Below are positions 1 through 10,396 of a stretch of DNA of 64,000 nt, piece by piece (position 1 is the first letter of the stretch; the number at the start of each line of letters is the position of its first letter). Position numbers and translations under genes: made by a program. A model generated the notes under the pieces. The model had not been told where the DNA came from and did not search any database. It was given only the letters and a program-made list of their open reading frames with translations. This DNA comes from Nansenia antarctica (Eukaryota; Chordata; Actinopteri; Argentiniformes; Microstomatidae), in the NCBI GenBank assembly GCA_963989245.1, contig OZ022342.1:14005995-14069994 (forward strand), in the 5' to 3' direction.

Positions 1-911
1 ACTGAGGCGGAAATTGAAGTCCCCGAACCAGAAGACCTCATCAAAGTGGGTGGTCACATCAGCTGAGAGACATAGAACACAGTCGGACATTAACACTGAT
101 GTTTCCACGCAAATACCTTGTTGTTAAAGGTTGTTCAGAGAACAAACAGAGCAGTCCCCCTGACTTAATTAGCCATGGACTATGACATTGCAGTAAGAGG
201 AATACATTAGCACTCCCTTTCCCTGTAAAGAAACACCAGAACACAGTTTAGTCTGTTTATTTATTTTGTGTTGTTTCAATATTAAGAATGGAAAATTATG
301 TTTATTTATTTATTTTGTGTTGTTTCAATATTAAGAATGGAAAATGATTAGTACTGTGGATACTGTAATTTATGTATTAATTCATGGATTATATAATTTA
401 AGTATTATTGTTCTCACTTGGAAGTGAGGGATAGGGGTAGGACAGGATAAGCTGAGGCTTCATCCTACTCCCTTTCCAACAGTGATACCTGTACTTTTCC
501 TTATTATTATTTTTTATTTTTTAACCATTGTTCGAAATAAAGATTCATTCATTCATTCAGTCTGGTCTACTTACAGGCTGTGGAGAGGTCAGAGTGTGTG
601 TCAGGGAGGCATTTGGGAAAAGCAAGTGTTTTAATGATCTTCTTGTAGTCCCGGATCCTCTTAGACACTTGGGATTTTCCGGCTGGAACACATGGACATA
701 AAAACAAAAAAAAGCTCAACAATGCTACAATGCTACATCATCTACAGACAAATCACTTAATCAGTACAATCATACTTAGGGCAGCACTCATCATGGCTGG
801 ATGACACATACTGGCTCCAGAACAGCTTCTTTCACAGCTTCTTTCAGCACCCCACCCCCACACCCCATGGGGTAAACTGACTATCAGTACCCCCCCCCCC
901 CCCCCCCCCCT

Positions 912-962
<51 letters not shown>

Positions 963-2031
963 GGACAACCATTTTAGCCTTGAGACTACTGCTGGTTGCA
1001 CCACACACCTGGTCAATGTGAACACTCAATTACCCTTTGCACTACTGTTGTTTACAAATACTACCATTGCACATACCATTTTTTGTTGTTGCACAGTGCA
1101 CATACTCTTTTTGATATAGCCTTATACACCATACTGTACATAGCTACCATAACTGTATATAGCTTACTACTATCCTCTCCTGTATATACCTCTAACTACC
1201 GTACTGTACCTATCACTATGACTATCATGTTTTATCTATTAGATGCAAATTTCGGTCGCATTTTGTTGTCTGGTACTTGTACTCTGCAATGACAGTAAAG
1301 TTGAATCTAATCTATAAAAAAAAAAAGGAATGGGCTTTCTGTTCCCTGTTTAGAATCCCATGCCATGCAATGGCATCTCTTCCTGAGCAGAACTGCATTT
1401 CCCAGAGGCCTCTCTTACAGGTAAAATGGGAGGCGATGAAGAGGAACGAAGTCCCGAAGAAATTGAGAGCAATCCCCAGAGCCCCTTTGGTCTTGATCAG
1501 AGGGACGACCCGCGTAGTGACTGTGGCATGCTCCGCATCTGCCAGGGACACACACACACTTATGAGGTTAATTTTGTTGGTTATGAATCAAAGAATGAAT
1601 TCTGAGTTTAAGACGATTTAATTAAACAAAGCACAGGTATACAAGATATGAGAGCTGGATTCTGGTCTGGCTGGTCAGCTGGGCTGGGGTGAAATAAGAG
1701 AGCGATCTGCCCCTGTGCTCCCACCTTTATGTCCTTTCGTATGCAAATATCTACCACAGTGATCCTATCACAGTCACTACATAGATGCCTGAGGTGTGAA
1801 AAGTAGGAGACCCCAATATGATGTCACCTGGCCTTAAGTCAGGGGGCAGGTCACAGATCACAAGAGCCATTTTATAACATTCCTTCATAGCATACATACA
1901 GGCCCATACCATATACAATCCATGCATGTGTGTGTGTTTAAGTAGAAATATACTACACACACACACACACACACGCACATACACACACACATGCAAACAC
2001 ACATGCAGACGCACATTCACGCACACACATT

Positions 2032-2093
<62 letters not shown>

Positions 2094-2104
2094 GACGCAC
2101 ACAC

Positions 2105-2143
<39 letters not shown>

Positions 2144-4832
2144 CAGACTATGACACTAAACAAATGTGCATTGTAGCTTGATAAACGTGTATGCACAGTA
2201 GTAGCTAGACAGATCATGTTATATAACATCTGCAATGTCAATGACACTCAATGAAACATTCTATCTGACACAACATTCTCTGGACCGGACCTGTGCATAA
2301 CCAGGCGATGTCCCTCTTGATGAACACGGTGAGGTACAGAACTCCGTGGGCGGCGGCGTGGAGCAGCTTGTAGCACGACCCCAGAACCTCCTGGAGACGG
2401 GCCTCCCACTGCCGCCTGTGACACACACACACACACACACACACACAAGCAAACACACACACAAACACACACACACAAGCAAACACACACACACACACAC
2501 ATACACACACGCCCACACACGGACACACACAAACACACACACAAACACACACACACATACACACACACACACATACGGAGACGCACACACACGCACATAC
2601 ACACACACACACATGCAGACGCACACACACACGCAGACGCACACACGCACATATACACACACACACACATGCAAACACACATGCAGACACACATACACGC
2701 CTGGGTTTCCGTTAACCGGCAATTACCGGTCTTTGTCCGGTAAAATTTGGTGAAGTCCGACAAATGGAAAAGTCGTCGGACATATTGTCCGGTGAAAATA
2801 ATTCCCTTTGAATACAATTCGCTAAAGCTGGCTGGGTGCGTTCGTAAACACGCTCTGGAAATCCGATCAGCACTCGCGGAACGCCTCTCGTCCAATCGAA
2901 CGACTCGGTCGCTCTGTGACATCGAAGCCAGCGTGCGCTCCGGCGCTCTCAGAGCGTGTTTACGAACGCACCCCTAGAAGTTTCCAGCCAGCTAGCTGAA
3001 GCTGCTACACACACCAGAGCCATGGCGACCGAACGGCAAGTTAAACAACATACTATAAAAGTGACATTGTTTTACTCATTACTCATACGTTTGTTGTCAT
3101 TCGGCGGTGCTAATAGTCGCTTTCTTTTTTAATTTATTTAATTTATTTTATTTTAGCAGTTTCCCCGAAAGTTAAGTGTTTGTTTTTATATCACTATTTG
3201 CACTTCTGGTTAGATGCTAAACTGCATTTTGTTGTCTGGTACTTGTACTCTGCAATGACAATAAAGTTGAATCTCACCTAATCTAATCTAATCTAAAATA
3301 ATCTAAGATAATCCCATCACTATTACTCCCTATTTTCATCAGTGTTTCAATCCTTGAATCTGTGATGGAAATCAAGCAAAGCCACTTCAAGTCTGACTTC
3401 CATGGTACCTGGGAACGCGTTGTCGGAGAGAAACGCCCTCTGTACAAAGGACCTACTGACCAAAATCCCTGTTCCCCGTAGCCTACATGCTTGCACTGTT
3501 ACTGTTCAATAAAATGTTATACATCTAGACATTGTGGTATTTCTTTATATACGTATCCCAGACTGCCTATCAATTGTTTCTCAATAAACAGTTATGTTCT
3601 TCCCATTGTCATACTTCCGAGCTAAACGAAATGCCTTCCCAACCAGCGAGACTTATAGAAATGACGTTGTTTTATTGATTTTAAAAAAAAAAGGGTAAAA
3701 CTGTAAAGAGAAAATAGAAAACTCACATTAATCCCAAACAATTTAACAAACTTCAGTTAACGTAATGTGGAGTCCGTTCATTGATCGATGCTGTCTGTTC
3801 AGTTCCCAGTGAGGCGCCCGTTCAGCGCTGGACCCGTTCAGCGCTGGATTTGACGCATGGCATAGCGCGCATGCGTCAAATCATGTTATATTATTATATA
3901 TTATATAGCTCGCATCTAATCGTATCGGATGAGAAATAGACATTAAATGGCATATATAGGCCGCTACACAACAGTAATCACCGCGACAAACAGCTATATT
4001 AGATTTGGAGAAGAAAAAAAATATGATTTAGATTTTTTTTTTTTTTATTATATTTTAATATGATGACCGGAATATATCACGTTTGTCCGGTAAATCGAAT
4101 TCTTCCCGGACACGATGTCCGACGGCAAATTTTTCTAACGGAAACCCTGATACACGCACACGCATTCACGCACACACACACACACACACACATGCAAACA
4201 CACGCAGACACACATACACACATGCACATAAACACCTCAGTTTTCACAACACTTAACCTCATTGTTATGACGTTATAACTCATTAACATAATCATGCCGT
4301 CTCATACACACCTGTTTGGACATCCCTCCTGGACTCCAATGATGTACAAGTCTTGATGCTCAGACTCAAACAAAAGATCCTCTAGGTTGTTTGGTCCCTG
4401 AAAATGACACATGATTTACTGTTGGTTTGGTAAATGGACCTCTCATGTCTACCTAGTGCCAAAACTGTGGGACGAGTAGCCGAGTCCAATTTTGCTCGAA
4501 TAATAAATAAAGAAGAAAATGTACAATACTAATAAGCGCTGCTTGCTACTGCAAGCACACTTAATAACACGCTGACCCTTCACCTTCTCTCCCTGCATGT
4601 TCCACGTGGTGATGTAGACGCCCAGCCTCCCCTCTGGGAAGTAGCGGTCCAGCACGTCCGCCCCCAGCAGCGCACCACCGTCCCCCTGCACACTGCGATG
4701 GGGGAAGTATAGAGCAGATTTGCATGACCTGTCTAGCCATACACTCAGTGAAGCTGTTTACCAACTTCAAATACTCATCAATTAATCCAAGGTGGTTGAC
4801 AACTTTTATTAAGGCCTACTCCTGTTTAAGAC

Positions 4833-4879
<47 letters not shown>

Positions 4880-5310
4880 ATTAGAATTAGACTTTTCTAG
4901 ACACTCAAAGACGCTTTACAAACTGAAAAGATCGAGTAGTAAAAATAAAAATAAACAAAAAATAAATGTGATGTTTATGTTCCCTCTCAGAAGGTAAACA
5001 GCGATTCTCATATGGATTCTCATATGGATCAGTGCTTTATGAATGAATGGTCTTTATTGTCATTGCTACAGTACAGGTACCAAACAACGAAATTTCGGAC
5101 CAAACAACGAAATTTAGGACCAAACAACGAAATGTATCTACAAACTCCAATTCATGACTGTGAATTCTGGTGAACATATTGGATGACTGAGTTTATGTGT
5201 AACCAAATGACTTACCTCACTGTCTCTGTGCCATCACCTGGTATAACAATGCTCGTCAGATAGCTTGTAGATAACATCTTCCCTTGAGGTAGATATCTTG
5301 GAGATGTCAT
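1..5310 (-). CDS. inpp5e: Inositol polyphosphate-5-phosphatase E (3' truncated by window edge)
   Basis: Phosphoinositide 5-phosphatase that removes the 5-phosphate from PI(4,5)P2 and PI(3,4,5)P3 in the primary cilium (family knowledge). Seven exons join in phase on the minus strand: 5216-5310, 4584-4692, 4312-4397, 2291-2415, 1419-1538, 575-682 and 1-62 (runs off the window). The translation carries ITTWNMQGEK, YIIGVQEG, GTSFLFIASHFT and FWFGDFNFR, the successive catalytic-core motifs of INPP5E; FWFGDFNFR is the active-site loop. The ATG at 5308-5310 is the first in that exon and has an in-frame stop upstream, but it gives a much shorter N-terminus than the roughly 270-residue Pro-rich region of mammalian INPP5E. 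A further upstream exon may be missing, or the fish protein may be short. Introns hold a hAT element and long (CA)n tracts. Confidence 0.9.
257..345. repeat. Two-copy direct repeat, about 44 bp
   Basis: The segment containing tttatttattttgtgttg and running to gaatggaaaat occurs twice in tandem in the last visible inpp5e intron. The copies differ by only a base or two. Confidence 0.8.
420..560 (+). repeat. Retroelement 3'-end fragment ending (ATTC)n
   Basis: The segment ends in cgaaataaagattcattcattc, the form of a LINE 3' terminus with a short tandem tail. No coding part remains. Family not determined. Confidence 0.4.
891..959. repeat. (C)n followed by (CA)n microsatellite
   Basis: About 20 C residues run directly into about 25 CA dinucleotides in an inpp5e intron. 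Confidence 0.95.
1004..1322 (+). mobile_element. LINE 3' UTR and tail (non-coding fragment)
   Basis: The AT-rich, codon-free stretch ends ttgttgtctggtacttgtac, then tgcaatgacagtaaagttgaatc, then poly(A). The same ending recurs at 3217-3300. The style matches the 3' ends of the L2/CR1-group LINEs elsewhere in the window. Confidence 0.65.
1951..2144. repeat. (CA)n microsatellite, impure
   Basis: CA repeat with CG and CATA interruptions. It reads as (UG)n in the inpp5e transcript. Confidence 0.95.
2420..2700. repeat. (CA)n microsatellite abutting an inpp5e splice acceptor
   Basis: About 280 bp of impure CA repeat starts immediately after the reverse-strand acceptor of the inpp5e exon 2291-2415, so (UG)n stands in for the polypyrimidine tract. 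The hAT element at 2701 was inserted into this repeat, which resumes after 4150. Confidence 0.95.
2701..4149. mobile_element. Non-autonomous hAT-type DNA transposon with perfect 8-bp target duplication
   Basis: The termini are inverted: left ctgggtttccgttaac, right read in reverse cagggtttccgttaga. The flanks are identical 8-mers, atacacgc at 2693-2700 and 4150-4157. An 8-bp duplication and CAGGG-type ends are hAT hallmarks. The 1449-bp interior has no transposase that I can see. It contains a nested fold-back MITE (2834-2973), a LINE tail (3217-3300) and a stray ATG-led exon-like segment near 3021. It lies in an inpp5e intron. Confidence 0.85.
2834..2973. mobile_element. Fold-back MITE, copy 1
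   Basis: The 140-bp element has termini gggtgcgttcgtaaacacgc and its complement. A full-length diverged copy lies in the opposite orientation at 25485-25620. It is nested inside the hAT element. Confidence 0.75.
4150..4235. repeat. (CA)n microsatellite, continuation past the hAT insertion
   Basis: CA repeat with CG and TG interruptions. It is the far half of the repeat split by the hAT insertion. Confidence 0.9.
4832..4877. repeat. (AAT)n microsatellite
   Basis: About 15 perfect trinucleotide copies between inpp5e exons. Confidence 0.95.
5039..5150 (-). repeat. LINE 3'-tail fragment with triplicated terminal unit
   Basis: The sequence gaatgaatggtctttattgt is the reverse complement of the LINE ending seen near 55.8 kb. 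The unit accaaacaacgaaat then repeats three times in tandem. Confidence 0.6.
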
Positions 5311-6247
5311 CTTCTCTTCATGAAATGTTATTTGTTACTAACGTGATCCCAGGTTTCACCTGTATAGTCTACCAATGCTCTTATGCCGTCATCCGTCTAT
5401 GACATCACAAAGGCGCAAGACCGTTTTGACGTCACCATGGTCCGTGAACCTCAGGATAACTCGATATGTCATTTGTAAACACAAAACGAAATAACCAATA
5501 AAACGCCCGTTTATAAGCTTCCAGCTAGTAGTTGATGGCGATTAAGCCGGTTTTTCATGTTTTTATTTATTTATTTATTACATTTATATAAATATATCAA
5601 ATGAAAATACAATTAAACGGTATGGAACAGCATGAAAACGTCACATTTTCAGGATGAAGTGTGTTTTTGTCCTGTCCTGTCCGGTTATTAAAATGGGATG
5701 AAAAGATTCAGCGAGGCAGATCGGGTCGGAGAGGGGGGGGTGTAGAGTTGGAGTTGTTGAGAGATGTGACACTTAACGTGACACTTAATGCTGCGGCCAA
5801 AAAATAGCAAGGTTTACAGTTGCACATAATAACAGTGTAGTATTTTTTCTTCTGATTCCTTCATTTTATAAGAAATGTCGAGCATGCGAAGAGGACCATA
5901 CCATTTCTCAAGACAGAGGGGTACACTAAGTGGTGAAAAGGTCTCCAAGTTCTTCCTTTTTTATAGATTATGAAAATAGTTGAGGAAATTATTTTAGCAG
6001 GACAGGCTGTTTCTTAATTACTTTTGCATGTGGCTTTCATTCATGCTCTGTAACCCAAGAAGAAACTTTATTTCTATGACGTTTTTTTTTCTTTTTAATA
6101 AGCGACTTCTTAACTTGTGAGTTTCCTAGACTAGAACTTTACATTTGAAATGAGTACTATTAGTAACGGTTAGTTAGGATCTATGAGAGCTCATTATTTC
6201 AGACACTACCCCATCCCTTCATCCAAGTGAATTAGGAGCACTATCAT

Positions 6248-6327
6248 TGCTAAAGGAAAATCCAGGCTTATTTTTGTTAACTCTCGTGAGATTTATCAGA
6301 ATAAGCCTGGATTTTCCTTTAGCGATG
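6248..6327. repeat. Fold-back repeat (MITE-like)
   Basis: gctaaaggaaaatccaggct is matched by its complement agcctggattttcctttagc about 60 bp away. A related single arm with the same downstream gttgatggaa occurs at 14391-14464. Confidence 0.75.
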
Positions 6328-7139
6328 TTGATGGAACGCCCCCCTGGAGGAAGAACAACACAGACATCTCCCTCATACATCAACATGGATTTTAATATCA
6401 TTTAGTTTCAGATGAACATTCCACATTTTATACAAAATCATTAGAAAAACGTCATGACAACCTCTGAACCCCGTCCTTCTTCAGCGGCTCCCGCCGGCGA
6501 ATTTGCGAAACCTAGGATGGTATGGGGAAGGCAGGGCAATACCGCTACCTGAGTGGCCAACCAAACTAGAACCCAGAGTTAAAGCTAACCCCGAGTTTGC
6601 TTTTTTTTAACGGTTAAATCCATCTGCATGGCGTGATAAGACGATTAGTATTGAGAAATAATCAAGATAATATTCAAATTATCAAGCGTTGTGATGATTT
6701 AGAGTAGGACTCTCAAGCACACCTTCTTTCTGATTATTTTCATCTGTATATCTGACGAGACTATTGACAACCAGGTGCCACCTGAACATACACAGTACCA
6801 TGTCAGAACACCATGCATGTTTCTCTCAGTACGGATGAGACGCCAGTCTGATTGGTTACGTAGATTAAAATAGTGATATTGTTGTTAAATCAACCAATGA
6901 CTGCAGGCCTCAGAGAGAAGGGGGGGGGGGGGGCGTGTCCACTGAGCCTCTATCTGATTGGATAAAGTGAGCGAGGAGGAAGCTAATGCTAACATATGCT
7001 AATGTACATGCCCAGCATTCACAGTCGGTAGCTCAGCCGCTCCCCCCTCAGCCTGATGTCAGAAGCAGAAGAAAGAACATTCTCTCAGAAACAACATCAG
7101 AACACGACTGATGGAACACACCAGCATTCTCACAGGGAG

Positions 7140-7142
<3 letters not shown>

Positions 7143-7190
<48 letters not shown>

Positions 7191-7254
7191 TGTGTGTGTG
7201 TGTGTGTAGGGGGGGCAGAAGGGACAGACAGTCTCTCTCTCTCTCTCTCTCTCT
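7143..7254. repeat. (AG)n-(TG)n-(TC)n compound microsatellite
   Basis: About 24 AG repeats, then about 9 TG, a short G-rich spacer and about 12 TC repeats. Confidence 0.95.
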
Positions 7255-7354
7255 GTAATGTAGACATTACACTGTATTAGACTGTAACAGCATTAGTATG
7301 CATTGAGAGAGAGTGAGAGGGAGAGCGAGGAGGATGTCGAGGAACCCGGTGTTG

Positions 7355-7391
<37 letters not shown>
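7355..7391. repeat. (TG)n microsatellite
   Basis: About 18 perfect TG repeats in intergenic DNA. Confidence 0.95.
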
Positions 7392-7397
<6 letters not shown>

Positions 7398-7704
7398 CTA
7401 AGAGACTGGCTCCCTCTAGAGTCAAGTATCAATACACATGTGGGTCCGTAGATTACAGAAATGTTGTGGGAATATAGCACTATTCTTTGATACTGTAGTG
7501 TAGGTACTGAACTTGTGCCTGGAGTCAACTCAAATGCAAGGGCTCTGCTTTTAAGACTAGAAGTTTACCCACTAGGTTCATAAGACAAATGTTCTACCGG
7601 AATCTGTATACCATAATTGTATGGCCCTCATCTATAACAGGTATAGTTATTATACAAGTCACAACACAAGAATAAAGAAAAGAGTGCATAAAATACATAC
7701 ACAC

Positions 7705-8170
7705 GGCTCTGGAAAAAATTAAGAGACCACTGCAAAATGATACATTTCTTTTGTTTTACTTTCTATTTATGTGTTTGACTAAAATTATTAAAACGTTTTA
7801 TTTTTTTTATTCTATAAACTACTGTTTTATTCTATAAACTACTACTGAATAATGCAAAGAAAACAAGTTCATATTACTTTTTAACACAACACAATACAAC
7901 ACAGAGCCCTTGTTTTAACTTAGGAAGAATTCAGAAATCAATATTTGGTGGAATAACCCTGATTTTCAGTTTTCATGCGTCTTGGTATGCTCTCCACCAG
8001 TCTTTTACATTGCTGTTGGGTGACTTTATGCCACTCCTGGCGCTAAAAATAAAAATCGATTGATGGCTTGGGATCATCCATCTTCCTGTTGATCACATTC
8101 CAGAGGTTTTCAATGGGGTTCACAGTTTGGAGATTGGGCTGGCCATCTGGATCCACCAAACAAAAAACAA
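7705..8170 (-). mobile_element. Tc1-like transposon remnant (3' end)
   Basis: The sequence gctctggaaaaaattaagag at 7705 is a Tc1-type inverted-terminal sequence common in fish. On the reverse strand, 7930-8160 encodes NPIENLWNVINRKMDD, the conserved C-terminal motif of Tc1 transposases, where E is the last residue of the DDE triad. The 5' half and second terminal repeat are missing. Confidence 0.75.
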
Positions 8171-8439
8171 CAAGTTTAGAACACCACAGCGGAAATCGTC
8201 CAGCTCCGACTGACAAATCAGTTAGGATTTCAGAACACTAGATAGAACCTAGAACACTCTCCATTAGACTCATGATGACAATGAGGATACTCTGTACAAG
8301 TACAAGAGTGATTGGAATAAACATGGGGCAACGGCCTTACTGTAGAACTACACATATAGGACAGTGACCTCACCGTGGGAATGAATTAACTGGATGAGGT
8401 TAGGCAAAATACAACTGGACTTGAAAAGCCAGCTAAATG

Positions 8440-8999
8440 ACAGCACCACACCTATTGATTTGAAAGCTGCTTATAGAGGCCAAAGAGTGGATTATGTCCT
8501 AATAAATGGATAGTACAGTATAGTGGAAGTGGAGACATTGTACATGCAGTAAATGGCATTGATTCCACAACATGTTGGAACCATTCCTTTGAGATTCTGG
8601 TCCATGATGACATGATTGCATCACACAATTCAGATTTTTCAGGTGCACTTTCAAGCTGTGAATCTCCTGCTCTACCACATCCCAAAGGTGTTCTATTGGG
8701 TTCAGATCCTTTTACTGGAGAGGCCACTGAAGAACACTTCAGTTTATTGTCCATGAAACCAGTTTGAGATGGCTTTTGCTGACATGACATGGTGCATTAT
8801 CATGCTGGAAGTAGCCATTAAAAGATGGGTAAATCATGGCCATGAAGGGAAGCACATAGTTAGCAACAATACTCAAATAGGCGGTGGCATTCAAGTGTGC
8901 CAAGAAAACATTCCCCACACCATTACACCACCTGAATGAATGAGAAGGTGTACTTTTTTTCCTAATAAAGAGTATGTATATATATATATACACACACAT
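8440..8999 (-). pseudogene. Tc1-like transposase fragment (second, distinct)
   Basis: The reverse strand encodes HLNATAYLSIVANYV, then GYFQHDNAPCH, where D-N-A-P-C-H holds the second catalytic Asp of Tc1 transposases. After a frameshift it continues as IMSSWTRISKEWFQHVVESM. Catalytic-half and C-terminal pieces are present, but the DNA-binding N-terminus is missing. Dead copy. Confidence 0.8.
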
Positions 9000-9003
9000 C
9001 TAT

Positions 9004-9426
9004 TTATTTATTATGTTTTCTTTTTTCGAGTTCCTCCACCTCGTCTTCATCATGCCGTACCCCCCCCCCCCCCCCCACGCTGTACTCCACTGGCTCGCTA
9101 AACGACATGAGGATACACACCAGCTTCTCCATACAGAGGTATGCAGTATCTTCTACCATGAAGTACCCATCAGGAGAGTACTTTGCGTAAATTGAGGACT
9201 GTTTCAGGATAAAACTCTTGTGTACGGATCCATGGTCGCCAACAAAGGTGTGTATGAACTTGCCATCGCTTTCAAAGACGGCGGCCTGCAGCTGGACAGA
9301 GGTGAACCCAGCAGTGGTGCTTTTGCATGCCCAGAAGCACACTCAGGGCCTCTCTGGAAATCCAAAAGTCTTTCATCAGGTCTTGACTTAAGTCATAATA
9401 GGTTTGCAGCAGTGGGATCAATGTGA
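9004..9426 (-). pseudogene. PIF/Harbinger-like transposase fragment
   Basis: Reading leftward, DFWISREALSVLLGMQKHH resembles the helix-turn-helix approach of Harbinger transposases. After a frameshift and apparent internal deletion, DGKFIHTFVGDHGSVHKSF and YFMVEDTAYLC resemble the region around the second catalytic Asp (motif form G-D-x-A-Y-P). The first Asp and the last Glu are absent. Identification rests on motif resemblance only. Confidence 0.6.
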
Positions 9427-9660
9427 TGGCATTTCAACGTTGTTGAAAATCAATGACACACTCGCTAGTCAACTAACACAGCTTGTTTTGTGAGCCTGCT
9501 AACAATGTAAAGTAGTACATTTTTCTGCTTGCAATATTTTGGCTTGAATTTCATGATTTTCAACAACGTTGACATTTATTAAACCTTTTCAGATTTAAAG
9601 TCTGAACATTTGGATTGGTTGCTCACTTCCCCCTTTCACCAGCTGCCGTCACAATGTGTT
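9421..9660. repeat. Palindromic MITE, copy 1
   Basis: The inner arm tttcaacgttgttgaaaatc and the end ttcaccagctgccgtcac match, in inverted order, the element at 10617-10906. The left terminus is shortened. Confidence 0.65.
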
Positions 9661-9928
9661 AATAAATGTAATGAATGTAGACAACTCCCATCTGAGAAAG
9701 CAACAGTGTCTTCTGTTTTTTTGTTGCTTCCTTTGGGTTTGCAAGTGATTCGGCACCAGAGAACAAGAAGGGAAAACCAGCAGACACTGTGTCTTATGAA
9801 GAGGGCTGCAGCTATCTACCCCTCACCTCTCATACTCCATCTACTGTAATAGCCAATGGAAAGTCTTCAGTATTCTACTTCAGAGTGAAATGTGAGGCAC
9901 GGATGGACTGATGGAGTGATGTCTTTAC

Positions 9929-10350
9929 CTGTGTGGACACTTTAGAGGCTGGAGACTTTGCAGCTTGTTTTGAAGCTTGACTTCCTACGTGGTGCAAGGA
10001 GAGAGGAAGGGGGGCAGCTGGCCTTTCACTTGTTTTTGAGGAGGCAGCTGGTCTCACAGAGGGTGGAGTAGTGTAAGTGCCTACATAGGAGAGGATGAAA
10101 GAATGCACATGTCCTCAGTTTCATCAATCATGTTAATTGTCATTCTAGACAATAAGGTGAAATACCTCAGGTACCTTTCTCACCTGTAAATGGTGGAGGG
10201 GGAGAGAAAACACTGATTCTAACATTTCAGGGACTTCTTCTGAACGAGGGGATAATACTTGACTACTACATGAAGCTGCTGTCTGGCCGTTGTTTCATCT
10301 CTGGTTGACAAGGCAGGACTGAGGGTGACTTTCCTTATGCGTATGCTGCA

Positions 10351-10396
<46 letters not shown>

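Larger units (their letters stand above)
5311..7700. other. Intergenic region upstream of inpp5e
   Basis: No gene seen. A fold-back repeat lies at 6248-6327. A G-rich tract lies near 6920. Between 6850 and 6965 there are three CCAAT-type sites (gattggtt, accaatga, gattggat), which would suit a promoter, but I see no transcript start. Dinucleotide tracts at 7143-7254 and 7355-7391 follow. Confidence 0.5.

Noticed and set aside
1926..2753. Long open frames of alternating Cys-Val or His-Thr residues over CA/TG tracts here and at many other places
   Set aside because: They are translations of dinucleotide microsatellites, have no non-repeat conserved part and are open in several frames at once.
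3021..3060. Exon-like segment starting atggcgaccgaacgg inside the hAT element
   Set aside because: There is a start codon and a possible donor, but no downstream exon could be matched. Too little to call a captured gene.
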